Source: Cellulomonas sp. S1-8
GTDB lineage: Bacteria > Actinomycetota > Actinomycetes > Actinomycetales > Cellulomonadaceae
Assembly: GCF_026184235.1 (NCBI RefSeq)
Contig: NZ_CP110806.1
Span: 2,170,001 to 2,234,000, forward strand
DNA length: 64,000 nt
Direction: 5' to 3'
Shown: positions 18,368 through 27,095 of the stretch, piece by piece
Layout of the letters: the number at the start of each line of letters is the position of its first letter
How positions within the stretch are numbered: position 1 is the first letter of the stretch
Made by a program: the position numbers and the translations under genes
The notes under the pieces: generated by a model
Databases searched by the model: none
Told to the model about the DNA's origin: nothing
What the model saw: the letters and a program-made list of their open reading frames with translations, nothing else

Positions 18368-21061
18368 ATGCGCACCGCCGAGATCCGCCAGCGCTGGCTC
18401 GACTACTTCGCGAGCAAGGACCACGCCATCGTGCCGTCCGTGCCGCTCATCTCCCCGGACCCGTCGATCCTGTTCACGATCGCCGGCATGGTGCCGTTCA
18501 TCCCGTACATCCTCGGCACGCAGGAGGCCCCCTGGCCCCGCGTCGCCAACGCGCAGAAGTGCATCCGCACCAACGACATCGAGAACGTCGGCCGCACGAC
18601 GCGGCACGGCACGTTCTTCCAGATGCTCGGCAACTTCTCGTTCGGCGACTACTTCAAGCAGGGCGCCATCGAGCTGGCGTGGGGCTTCCTGACGGGGTCG
18701 CAGGCCGACGGGTGCCTCGGGCTCGACGGCGACCGGTTCTGGGTGACGATCTGGAACGAGGACACCGAGGCGTCCGACGCGCTCATCCGCGTCGGCGTCG
18801 ACCCGCGGCACATCGTGCGGCTCACGCGCGAGGAGAACTTCTGGGACACCGGCCAGCCCGGACCGGCCGGCCCGTGCGCGGAGTGGCACTACGACCGCGG
18901 ACCGGAGTTCGGTCCCGAGGCCGAGGGTGGCACGGTCGACCCCGGAGGCGACCGGTACCTCGAGATCTGGAACCTCGTGTTCGACCAGTTCGTGCGCGGC
19001 GAGGGTCGCGGCAAGGACTACCCGCTGCTCGGGGAGCTCGACCGCAAGGCGATCGACACGGGCGCCGGCCTCGAGCGCATCGCCTACCTGCTGCAGGGCA
19101 AGAACAACCTGTACGAGACGGACGAGGTCTTCCCGGTCATCGAGCGGGCGGCCGAGCTCACGGGTCGCCGCTACGGCGCCGGCGGCGAGGACGACGTGCG
19201 GCTGCGCATCGTGGGCGACCACGTGCGTTCGGCGCTCATGCTCATCGGCGACGGTGTCACCCCGTCCAACGAGGGGCGCGGTTACGTGCTGCGGCGGATC
19301 GTGCGTCGCAGCGTCCGCTCGATGCGCCTGCTCGGTGTGCCGGGGGCCTCGCTGCCCGAGCTGCTGCCCATCAGCCGGGACCTCATGGCGGTGTCGTACC
19401 CCGAGGTCGCGCGCGACTTCGACCGCATCGCGCAGGTCGCGTACGGCGAGGAGGAGACGTTCCTGCGGACCCTGACGGCCGGCACGACGATCTTCGAGGG
19501 TGCGGTCACCCAGGCCAAGGCCGGTGCGGGGGGCGACGGCGCGGCGCTGACCGGCGCGCAGGCGTTCGCGCTGCACGACACCTACGGCTTCCCGATCGAC
19601 CTCACGCTCGAGATGGCGGCCGAGCACGGCGTCAGCGTCGACGAGCAGGCCTTCCGCACCCTCATGCAGGCGCAGCGGGAGCGTGCGCGCGCCGATGCGC
19701 TGGCCAAGAAGACCGGCCACGCCGACACGAGCGCCTACCGGCAGCTCCAGCAGTCGCTGGCCGGCGAGCACGGCTCCGGTGTGACCTTCGTCGGGTACAC
19801 CGACACGACCGCCCACGCCCGGGTGGTCGGCCTGCTCGTCGACGGCGTGCCCGCCCCGGCGGCGACCGCCCCGGCGGACGTGCAGGTCGTGCTGGACGTC
19901 ACGCCGTTCTACGCGGAGGCGGGCGGTCAGCTCGCCGACACCGGGACGATCAGCCTCGAGAACGGCGGCATCGTCGAGGTCGACGACGTGCAGGCGCCGG
20001 TCAAGGGACTGTCGGTGCACCACGGCCGGCTCGTCGACGGCACGCTCACGCTCGGCGACGCGGGGACCGCGGCGATCGACACCACGCGCCGGCGCGCGAT
20101 CGCGCGCGCCCACACCGCGACGCACATGGTCCACCAGTCGCTGCGCGAGGAGCTGGGGGACGGCGCGACGCAGGCAGGGTCGGAGAACGCGCCGAGCCGG
20201 CTGCGGTTCGACTTCCGCTCCGGTGCGGCCGTGCCCGCCTCCTCGCTCTCGCAGATCGAGGGTCGCGTCAACGAGCGGCTGCAGGACGACCTGGAGGTCA
20301 CCGAGCGCACGATGGCGATCGACGAGGCGCGCGCCCTGGGCGCGATGGCGCTGTTCGGCGAGAAGTACGGCAACCAGGTGCGCGTGGTGTCGATCGGCGG
20401 CGACTGGTCGCGCGAGCTGTGCGCGGGGACGCATGTGCGCCGCTCCGGCGAGCTGGGCCTGGTCACGTTGCTGGGGGAGTCGTCCATCGGCTCCGGCGTG
20501 CGGCGCGTCGACGCGCTCGTCGGCGACGCGGCGTACGGCTACCAGGCCAAGGAGCGCGCGCTGGTCAGCCAGCTCTCCGGCCTGCTCGGCGCGCGGCCCG
20601 ACGAGCTCGGCGACCGTGTCTCGTCGCTGCTGACCCGGTTGCGCGACTCGGAGAAGGAGCTGGCGTCGGTGCGGCAGGCCCAGGTGCTGGCGGCCGCGGG
20701 GCCGCTCGCGGCGGGCGCGCAGCAGGTCGGGTCGGCGCGCGTCGTCGCGCACGACGCCGGTGAGGTGTCCGCCGCGGACGACCTGCGGACGCTCGCGCTG
20801 GACGTCCGGGGCCGCCTCGGCGAGTCCACGCCCGTCGTGGTCGCCGTGGGCGGTGTCGCGAAGGGACGTCCCGTGGTCGTCGTGGCGACGAACGCCGCCG
20901 CCCGCGACGCCGGGCACCGCGCGGGTGCGCTCGTGCGCACGGCGTCGGGTGTGCTCGGCGGCGGCGGGGGCGGCAAGGACGACGTGGCGCAGGGCGGTGG
21001 CACCGACGTCGGTCGGCTCGCCGAGGCGCTCGGCGGCGTCGTCACGGCGGTCCGTGGCTGA
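18368..21061 (+). CDS. alaS: Alanyl-tRNA synthetase
   Basis: This 897-residue enzyme carries the class II catalytic core (MRTAEIRQRWLDYF, then ARGHTFFQ-like TRHGTFFQMLGNFSFGDYFK), the tRNA recognition region, the editing domain with zinc motif HTATHMVH and CAGTHV, and the C-terminal C-Ala region ending in the glycine-rich GGGGGGKDDVAQGG loop. ATG 18368 is preceded by GAGG and begins exactly at the conserved N-terminus. No T-box leader precedes it. The ruvX gene overlaps its end by eight bases. Confidence 0.97.
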   Translation: MRTAEIRQRWLDYFASKDHAIVPSVPLISPDPSILFTIAGMVPFIPYILGTQEAPWPRVANAQKCIRTNDIENVGRTTRHGTFFQMLGNFSFGDYFKQGAIELAWGFLTGSQADGCLGLDGDRFWVTIWNEDTEASDALIRVGVDPRHIVRLTREENFWDTGQPGPAGPCAEWHYDRGPEFGPEAEGGTVDPGGDRYLEIWNLVFDQFVRGEGRGKDYPLLGELDRKAIDTGAGLERIAYLLQGKNNLYETDEVFPVIERAAELTGRRYGAGGEDDVRLRIVGDHVRSALMLIGDGVTPSNEGRGYVLRRIVRRSVRSMRLLGVPGASLPELLPISRDLMAVSYPEVARDFDRIAQVAYGEEETFLRTLTAGTTIFEGAVTQAKAGAGGDGAALTGAQAFALHDTYGFPIDLTLEMAAEHGVSVDEQAFRTLMQAQRERARADALAKKTGHADTSAYRQLQQSLAGEHGSGVTFVGYTDTTAHARVVGLLVDGVPAPAATAPADVQVVLDVTPFYAEAGGQLADTGTISLENGGIVEVDDVQAPVKGLSVHHGRLVDGTLTLGDAGTAAIDTTRRRAIARAHTATHMVHQSLREELGDGATQAGSENAPSRLRFDFRSGAAVPASSLSQIEGRVNERLQDDLEVTERTMAIDEARALGAMALFGEKYGNQVRVVSIGGDWSRELCAGTHVRRSGELGLVTLLGESSIGSGVRRVDALVGDAAYGYQAKERALVSQLSGLLGARPDELGDRVSSLLTRLRDSEKELASVRQAQVLAAAGPLAAGAQQVGSARVVAHDAGEVSAADDLRTLALDVRGRLGESTPVVVAVGGVAKGRPVVVVATNAAARDAGHRAGALVRTASGVLGGGGGGKDDVAQGGGTDVGRLAEALGGVVTAVRG

Positions 21062-21638
21062 CGGGGCGCCCCGTGCGCGCCGGGGTGCCGACGTCGACGC
21101 CCTGACCCGCGCGACGCGGCTGGGGGTCGACGTCGGCACGGTCCGCGTCGGCCTCGCGGCGAGCGACCCGGACGGCGTCCTCGCGACCCCGGTGCGGACG
21201 CTCGCCCGGGCGTCGGGCAAGCCGTCCTCGACGGCGTCGGACGTCGCGGCGATCGCGGACGAGGCGCGCGAACGACGTGCGGATGTCGTGTACGTCGGGC
21301 TCCCGCGGCATCTGTCAGGGGCCGAGGGGTCGTCGGCGGGGGTCGCGCGCGCGTACGCTGTCGCACTGGCGCACGCGGTCGGGCCTCTCCAGGTCCGGCT
21401 CGTCGATGAGCGGATGAGCACGGTGACCGCACATCACGCGCTCCAGGCGGCCGGCCGATCCGGACGCCGCCACCGGCAGGTCGTCGATCAGGCGGCCGCG
21501 GTGGTGATCCTGCAGCACGCGCTGGACGTGGAGAGGTCCACGGGGCGTCGCCCCGGGGAACGGGTCGAGGTGGACCCGGACCGCTCCGCACCGGCGCAAC
21601 GGGGGGTTGCGGACGACGGCACGAGGACGGTGGAGTGA
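21054..21638 (+). CDS. ruvX: Holliday junction resolvase-like YqgF/RuvX
   Basis: This RNase H-fold protein of about 194 residues has the YqgF motifs LGVDVGTVRVGLAASD near residue 24, VYVGLPRHLSGAEG, LVDERMSTVTA and a final conserved Asp in VDQAAAVVILQ. Family members act in 16S rRNA 3' end processing and possibly resolve recombination junctions. Start GTG 21054 lies inside the alaS end; the longer frame upstream would be inside alaS. The roughly 35-residue tail beyond the fold is polar and probably disordered. mltG follows eight bases later. Confidence 0.9.
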   Translation: MADGAPRARRGADVDALTRATRLGVDVGTVRVGLAASDPDGVLATPVRTLARASGKPSSTASDVAAIADEARERRADVVYVGLPRHLSGAEGSSAGVARAYAVALAHAVGPLQVRLVDERMSTVTAHHALQAAGRSGRRHRQVVDQAAAVVILQHALDVERSTGRRPGERVEVDPDRSAPAQRGVADDGTRTVE

Positions 21639-21645
21639 CGCGCAG

Positions 21646-22857
21646 GTGAGCAACCAGACGGAGTGGTGGGCCCCGGTGAAGCCGGACGAGAGCGTGACCG
21701 AGCTGTTCGGCGGTGACCGCGTCGCGACGACGCCCGGGGCCCCGGAGCCGCGCAAGCGGTCCCGGTCCTCGGGACGCAAGCGCGAGGAGCGCATGCGCAA
21801 GCAGCGGCGGCGGCGCTCGGTCGCCGTGCTGATCGTCGCGCTCGTCCTCGTCGCCGGTGCCGGCTACGTCGTGGTCTCCCTGATGGGCGGCACGTTGTTC
21901 GGTGGCGCGAGCCAGGCACGCGAGGTCACCGACTACCCCGGCCCGGGCCGTCCCGGTGCACCGACCGTCACGATCAGCACCGGGGACTCCGGGGCCGCGA
22001 TGGGCACCACGCTGCGCGACGCCGGCATCGTGGCGTCCGTGAGCGCGTTCAGCGAGGCGTTCGACGCCAATCCCGACGCGGCACTGATCCAGCCCGGCAC
22101 CTACCAGCTGCTGCTGGAGATGAAGGCCGAGGACGCCGTGCGGGCGCTGCTCGACCCCGGCAGCCGCGTGTCGATGAAGGTGACGATCCCTGAGGGCTTC
22201 ACGGCCGAGCAGATCTACAACCGGATCAACGAGGTGACGCTCATCAGCGTCGACGAGATCCGGGCCGCGGCCGCCGACCCCGCCGCGATCGGCCTGCCGG
22301 CGGAGGCGAACGGGAACCCCGAGGGGTGGCTGTTCCCCACCACGTACCAGATCGAGCCGAACACCGCGCCCGCGGCGATCCTCGGGCAGATGATCGCGCA
22401 GACCGTGGACATGCTCACGGCGAAGGCCGTCCCGCAGGACCAGTGGCAGGAGGTGCTCACCAAGGCGTCCCTGGTCGAGCGGGAGGCGAAGGCCGACGGC
22501 GACCGCCCGATGATGGCGCGGGCCATCCAGAACCGGCTCGACCGCGGCATGACGCTCGACATCGACGCGTCGGTCGCCTACGGCCTGGGGATCCCGGGGA
22601 CCCAGCTGACGCGTGAGCACACGCAGGACCCGTCGAACCCGTACAACGGCTACAAGAACCTCGGCCTGCCCCCCTCGCCGATCGCGTCGCCCGGCCAGAC
22701 CTCGATCGACGCGGTGCTCAGCCCCGCCGACGGTCCCTGGGTCTTCTGGGTCGCGATCAACCTCGACACGGGGGAGACGCGGTTCGCGGAGAAGTACGAC
22801 GAGCACCAGGAGAACGTCGCACTGCTGCGGCAGTGGCAGGAGGAGAACTCCGGGTGA
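21646..22857 (+). CDS. mltG: Endolytic murein transglycosylase MltG
   Basis: This 403-residue membrane-anchored enzyme has a cytoplasmic basic head (RKREERMRKQRRRR), one membrane helix (about residues 60-80) and an extracytoplasmic YceG domain. The catalytic glutamate is in KASLVEREAK and the family signature GLPPSPIASPG is present. It cuts nascent peptidoglycan to terminate glycan synthesis. GTG 21646 is chosen from the GGAG at 21632-21635 and its position just after ruvX. The aroE start overlaps its stop. Confidence 0.93.
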   Translation: MSNQTEWWAPVKPDESVTELFGGDRVATTPGAPEPRKRSRSSGRKREERMRKQRRRRSVAVLIVALVLVAGAGYVVVSLMGGTLFGGASQAREVTDYPGPGRPGAPTVTISTGDSGAAMGTTLRDAGIVASVSAFSEAFDANPDAALIQPGTYQLLLEMKAEDAVRALLDPGSRVSMKVTIPEGFTAEQIYNRINEVTLISVDEIRAAAADPAAIGLPAEANGNPEGWLFPTTYQIEPNTAPAAILGQMIAQTVDMLTAKAVPQDQWQEVLTKASLVEREAKADGDRPMMARAIQNRLDRGMTLDIDASVAYGLGIPGTQLTREHTQDPSNPYNGYKNLGLPPSPIASPGQTSIDAVLSPADGPWVFWVAINLDTGETRFAEKYDEHQENVALLRQWQEENSG

Positions 22858-23699
22858 CCTCCCGTCGCGCGGCCGTCCTCGGCCACCCCGTGGCGCACTC
22901 GCTCTCCCCGGTGCTGCACCGCGCCGCGTACCAGGCGCTCGGCCTCGACGCGTGGCGGTACGACGCCCTCGACGTGACCGAGGAGCAGCTGGCGGGGTTC
23001 CTCCGGGGGCTCGACCGGTCGTGGGCGGGCCTGAGCCTGACGATGCCGCTGAAGCAGACCGTCATCCCATTGCTCGACCACGTCGAGCCCCTGGCGCAGG
23101 TCGTCGGTGCGGTCAACACGGTCCTGGTGCAGGGTGCGGGCGCTGGGCGGATGCTCACGGGTGCCAACACCGACGTGCACGGCCTGGTCGCCGCACTCGG
23201 CGAGGCCGGCGTCACCGGGGGACTGCGGTCCGCCGCCGTCGTCGGGGCCGGGGCGACGGCTGCCTCCACGCTCGCCGCCCTCGCGCAGCTCGGCTGCCCG
23301 ACGCCGCGGGTGTACCTGCGGTCGCAGGCACGTGCCGGTGGCCTCCTGCGTGCCGCGCACCGCATGGGCGTCGAGCCGCGGCTGTGCCGCCTCGAGGACG
23401 CGTCGGCGGAGGTCGGGCGCGCCGACGTCGTCGTCAGCACGCTGCCCGCGCACGCGGCCGACCCGCTCGCGGCGGCGCTGCCCGCGGGTGTCGACGGCGT
23501 CCTGCTCGACGTCAGCTACGACCCGCGCCCCACGGCGCTGTCGGCGGCGTGGCAGGCCCGCGGCGGCCGCGTCGTGGGCGGGGAGCGGATGCTGCTGCAC
23601 CAGGCGGTCGAGCAGGTGCGCCTCATGACGGGCCGCACCGCTCCGCTCGCCGCGATGGACGCGGCGCTCGACGGGGTGCTCGCGCCGGTCACCCGCTGA
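22854..23699 (+). CDS. aroE: Shikimate dehydrogenase
   Basis: This enzyme of about 281 residues reduces 3-dehydroshikimate with NADPH. The substrate side is visible in AVLGHPVAHSLSPVLHRAAY, the catalytic lysine in LTMPLKQTV and the conserved ANTDVHG; the NADP site is GAGATAAST. GTG 22854 overlaps the mltG stop by four bases. It lies about 13 kb from aroC, aroK and aroB, separated by the pilus locus. A GC hairpin follows and probably ends the alaS-aroE transcript. Confidence 0.93.
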   Translation: MTSRRAAVLGHPVAHSLSPVLHRAAYQALGLDAWRYDALDVTEEQLAGFLRGLDRSWAGLSLTMPLKQTVIPLLDHVEPLAQVVGAVNTVLVQGAGAGRMLTGANTDVHGLVAALGEAGVTGGLRSAAVVGAGATAASTLAALAQLGCPTPRVYLRSQARAGGLLRAAHRMGVEPRLCRLEDASAEVGRADVVVSTLPAHAADPLAAALPAGVDGVLLDVSYDPRPTALSAAWQARGGRVVGGERMLLHQAVEQVRLMTGRTAPLAAMDAALDGVLAPVTR

Positions 23700-23711
23700 C
23701 CCGGCGCACGA

Positions 23712-23730
23712 GCCGGCCGGTGCGGCCGGC
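23712..23730 (+). terminator. Short GC hairpin after aroE
   Basis: Seven bases GCCGGCC (23712-23718) pair with GGCCGGC (23724-23730) around a five-base loop, 13 bases after the aroE stop. It separates the aroE transcript from the pilB promoter. Confidence 0.5.
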
Positions 23731-23759
23731 ACATCCGTGCGGTGTGCTGTGACGGTGCG

Positions 23760-23786
23760 CTTCAGAGTCCCGGGACGTCTGCCGAT
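23760..23786 (+). promoter_or_regulatory. Sigma-28-like promoter of pilB
   Basis: CTTCAG (23760-23765), 15 bases, then GCCGAT (23781-23786). The -10 element equals that of the three other sites in this locus and the spacing is identical; the -35 differs at two positions. It lies 45 bases before the pilB start. Confidence 0.55.
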
Positions 23787-23830
23787 GCCATCGAGGGGTC
23801 GAGCACGGCCCCGGTGACGAGGAGGCGCGC

Positions 23831-25501
23831 GTGAAGCAGCTCGGGGAGATCCTGCTGACCGAGGGTCTGGTGACGGAAGGGCAGCTGCTCGCGGCGATCG
23901 ACGAGCAGACGTCGATGGGGACGTCCCTGGGACGCACGCTCGTCGAGCTGGGGATCCTCACGGAGGCGCAGCTGGTACGCGCGCTGGCCGCGCAGGTCGG
24001 CATGGAGTTCGTCGACCTGGACGAGTACGCCGTCGACCGCAAGGCCGTGGCGCTGGTGCCGGAGAGCGTCTGCCGGCGTCATGCCGTGCTGCCCGTGGCG
24101 TTGCGCGCCGGCTCGCTCGTGCTGGCGACCGCCGACCCCGGCAACATCGTGGCGGTGGACGACGTGCGTTCGTTGTCCGGCATGCACGTGATCCCGGTCG
24201 TCGCGACGTACGACAACGTGCTGCGCGCCATCGACCGGTTCTGCCGGGCGGACGGCGAGATGGAGAACCTCTCCTCGGCATTCGTCGACGACAACCCCGA
24301 CGAGACGGACCTCAGCCGCATCGGTGACGTCGTCGACGACGACGCGCCGATCGTGCGGTACGTGAACCTGCTGGTGACGCAGGCGATCACCGACCGCGCG
24401 TCCGACATCCACATCGAGCCCGCCGAGCACGACCTGCGGGTGCGGTACCGCATCGACGGCGTGCTGCACGAGACGCAGCGGTCGCCCAAGAGCATCATCA
24501 ACGGCGTCATCAGCCGCGTGAAGATCATGAGCGACATCGACATCGCCGAGAAGCGCAAGCCGCAGGACGGCCGCATGTCGGTCACCCACAACGGACGCAA
24601 GATCGACCTGCGCGTGGCGACGCTGCCGACGGTGTGGGGCGAGAAGATCGTCATGCGTATCCTCGACAACTCGACCGCGAGCCTGGATCTGCGTGACCTG
24701 TCGTTCCTCGACCACAACTACCAGACGTACCGCGAGTCGTACACCAAGCCCTACGGGATGATCCTCGTCACCGGGCCGACCGGGTCGGGCAAGTCGACGA
24801 CGCTGTACGCGACGCTCAACGCGGTGTCGAAGCCCGAGATCAACGTCATCACCGTCGAGGACCCCGTCGAGTACCGGTTGGCGGGCATCAACCAGGTCCA
24901 GGTCAACCCGAAGGCCGGCCTGACGTTCGCCGCCGCGCTGCGCTCGATCCTCCGGTCGGACCCCGACGTGGTGCTCCTCGGTGAGATCCGTGACCACGAG
25001 ACCGCGCAGATCGCGATCGAGGCGTCGCTCACCGGGCACCTCGTGCTGTCGACCCTGCACACCAACGACGCGCCGTCCGCGGTGACCCGCCTGACGGAGA
25101 TGGGCATCGAGCCGTTCCTCGTGGGGTCGGCCCTGGACTGCGTCGTGGCGCAGCGGTTGGCGCGCCGGCTGTGCCCGAAGTGCAAGGAGGCCTACGAGCC
25201 GTCGCCGGTCGAGCTGGAGGCGGCGCAGTTCCCGTGGGTGCCCGGCGAGCCGGTGCCGCAGCTCTTCCGCCCCGCCGGCTGCGTCTCGTGCTCCCGGACC
25301 GGCTACAAGGGGCGCCTCGCGCTGCACGAGGTCATGCGCGTGACGGAGGACATCGAGCGGCACGCCGTCGCGCACTCCTCGTCGGCGGACATCGGTGCGA
25401 CGGCCGTCAAGCAGGGGATGCGCCGCCTGCGCGAGGACGGCTGGTACAAGGTCGCCGACGGGCAGACGTCGATCGAGGAGATCCTGCGGGTCGTGGCCTG
25501 A
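23831..25501 (+). CDS. pilB: Type IV pilus extension ATPase PilB, with MshEN-like domain
   Basis: This 556-residue GspE/PilB hexameric ATPase powers pilin polymerisation at the cytoplasmic membrane. Residues 1-130 form an MshEN-like domain with two tandem LGxxLxxxG...Q motifs (3-26 and 32-56), the type that binds cyclic-di-GMP in PilB/MshE proteins. The core has an Asp box VEDPVE (342-347), Walker A GPTGSGKS (315-322), Walker B VLLGEIRD (381-388) and His box TGHLVLSTLH (401-410). Cys448, 451, 484 and 487 form the zinc site. Start GTG 23831 follows GGAGG. It is the first gene of the pilus locus. Confidence 0.96.
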   Translation: MKQLGEILLTEGLVTEGQLLAAIDEQTSMGTSLGRTLVELGILTEAQLVRALAAQVGMEFVDLDEYAVDRKAVALVPESVCRRHAVLPVALRAGSLVLATADPGNIVAVDDVRSLSGMHVIPVVATYDNVLRAIDRFCRADGEMENLSSAFVDDNPDETDLSRIGDVVDDDAPIVRYVNLLVTQAITDRASDIHIEPAEHDLRVRYRIDGVLHETQRSPKSIINGVISRVKIMSDIDIAEKRKPQDGRMSVTHNGRKIDLRVATLPTVWGEKIVMRILDNSTASLDLRDLSFLDHNYQTYRESYTKPYGMILVTGPTGSGKSTTLYATLNAVSKPEINVITVEDPVEYRLAGINQVQVNPKAGLTFAAALRSILRSDPDVVLLGEIRDHETAQIAIEASLTGHLVLSTLHTNDAPSAVTRLTEMGIEPFLVGSALDCVVAQRLARRLCPKCKEAYEPSPVELEAAQFPWVPGEPVPQLFRPAGCVSCSRTGYKGRLALHEVMRVTEDIERHAVAHSSSADIGATAVKQGMRRLREDGWYKVADGQTSIEEILRVVA

Positions 25502-25527
25502 CGGTCCGCTCGCGTGGCGCCGGGGGG

Positions 25528-25554
25528 CTCAAGTCCCGCCCCGCCGGGGCCGAT
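25528..25554 (+). promoter_or_regulatory. Sigma-28-like promoter of pilT
   Basis: CTCAAG (25528-25533), 15 bases, GCCGAT (25549-25554), located in the pilB-pilT gap 63 bases before the pilT GTG. Both hexamers match the pilM-promoter copy exactly. Confidence 0.65.
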
Positions 25555-25616
25555 GGTGTAGGCGGACCCGCATCGCGTGCGGGTCCCCGTGCGTGGACCC
25601 GTTGGAGGCAGACGAC

Positions 25617-27095
25617 GTGAGTGAGACCTACAGGGCACCGTCCGGGGAGCCCACGCGGCCGCTGCCCCCGTACCGGCCGGCGGGGCCGCAGGCTGCGCCC
25701 ACCGCGGCGTTCGGGGGAGGGTCCTACCAGCCGGTGCCGTCGCAGAGCCAGGGGCCGCCGGCTGCGGCCCCCGGTCACGGATTTCCGGCAGGACCGCCGG
25801 TGCACCATCCCGCACCGGTCGCACCGCAGATCCCGCAGCCCGCGGGTCCACCGGCTGCGGGGCCCCTCCCGGGCGGGGCCGCACCGCAGCGACCGGTGGG
25901 ACCCAGCGCACCGGTCCGCACGGGTGCCTCCTCGGGCCGGGAGGACGGCGACGTCGCGATCGACGAGGTGCTGCGCGAGATGCACCGGCTCGGCGCGTCC
26001 GACGTGCACTTCACGACGGGGTCGCCGCCGATGGTCCGGATCTCGGGTGCCCTGCGCCCGCTGGACCAGTTCGGCGTCCTGACCCCCGACCCGTTGCGGC
26101 GCAGCCTCTACTCGTTCCTCACGCAGAAGCAGCGGGAGAAGTACGAGGCGAACCTCGAGCTCGACATCTCCTACGCCGTGCGTGGGCTGGCGCGGTTCCG
26201 CGTCAACCTGTACCAGCAGCGGGAGTCCATCGGCGCCGCGTTCCGTGTGATCCCCTACGAGATCAAGCCGCTCGAGGACCTCGGGGTGCCCACGTCGGTC
26301 GGGTCCTTCGCGGGCCTCCCGCGCGGGCTGGTCCTGGTCACGGGGCCCACGGGCTCCGGCAAGTCCACGACCCTCGCCTCGATCATCGACCTCGCCAACC
26401 GCACGCGCGAGGACCACATCATGACGGTCGAGGACCCCATCGAGTTCCTCCACCGTCACAAGAAGTGCCTGGTCAACCAGCGCGAGGTCGGTGCGGACAC
26501 GCACTCGTTCACCAACGCGCTCAAGCACGTGCTGCGCCAGGACCCCGACATCATCCTGGTCGGCGAGATGCGTGACCTCGAGACCATCTCGGTGGCGCTC
26601 ACCGCCGCCGAGACGGGTCACCTCGTGTTCGCGACCCTGCACACGCAGGACGCCTCCCAGACGATCGACCGGATCATCGACGTCTTCCCGTCGGGTCAGC
26701 AGGCGCAGATCCGGACGCAGCTCGCCAGCGCCATCCAGGGCGTCGTCTGCCAGACGCTGTGCAAGAAGGCGACCGGGGTGGGCCGCGTGGTCGCGACCGA
26801 GGTGATGCTCGCCACGCCTGCCATCCGCAACCTCGTCCGCGAGGGCAAGACGCACCAGATCTACTCGGCCATGCAGGCCGGCGCCGACAACGGCATGCAC
26901 ACGATGGACCAGAACCTGGCCGAGCTGGTCAAGCGCGGCAAGATCACGTACGAGGTCGGCCTGGACAAGGCGCACCACATCGAGGACTTCAACAAGCTCG
27001 TGGGGCGCACGTCGCGCGTGCGCCAGGGCGCGTCCTCGACGCAGAGCTTCGGCGGGACGACCGCCCCCGGCATCTCCAGCCTCGGAGGTTACTGA
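25617..27095 (+). CDS. pilT: Type IV pilus retraction ATPase PilT, Pro-rich N-terminal extension
   Basis: This 492-residue ATPase depolymerises the pilus. The conserved PilT body starts near residue 113 (AIDEVLREMHRLGASDVHF); Walker A is GPTGSGKS (243-250), Walker B IILVGEMRD (near 312-320) and the hallmark AIRNLVREGK is at 402-411, which separates PilT from PilB. The first 112 residues are a Pro/Ala/Gly/Gln-rich, probably disordered extension absent from canonical PilT (about 345 residues). Start GTG 25617 follows GGAGG at 25603-25607. The pilC ATG overlaps its stop. Confidence 0.96.
   Translation: MSETYRAPSGEPTRPLPPYRPAGPQAAPTAAFGGGSYQPVPSQSQGPPAAAPGHGFPAGPPVHHPAPVAPQIPQPAGPPAAGPLPGGAAPQRPVGPSAPVRTGASSGREDGDVAIDEVLREMHRLGASDVHFTTGSPPMVRISGALRPLDQFGVLTPDPLRRSLYSFLTQKQREKYEANLELDISYAVRGLARFRVNLYQQRESIGAAFRVIPYEIKPLEDLGVPTSVGSFAGLPRGLVLVTGPTGSGKSTTLASIIDLANRTREDHIMTVEDPIEFLHRHKKCLVNQREVGADTHSFTNALKHVLRQDPDIILVGEMRDLETISVALTAAETGHLVFATLHTQDASQTIDRIIDVFPSGQQAQIRTQLASAIQGVVCQTLCKKATGVGRVVATEVMLATPAIRNLVREGKTHQIYSAMQAGADNGMHTMDQNLAELVKRGKITYEVGLDKAHHIEDFNKLVGRTSRVRQGASSTQSFGGTTAPGISSLGGY

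Noticed and set aside
17936..21421. A 1161-codon open frame opposite alaS and ruvX
   Set aside because: Shadow of AlaS and RuvX; composition is typical of an antisense frame and it spans two real genes.
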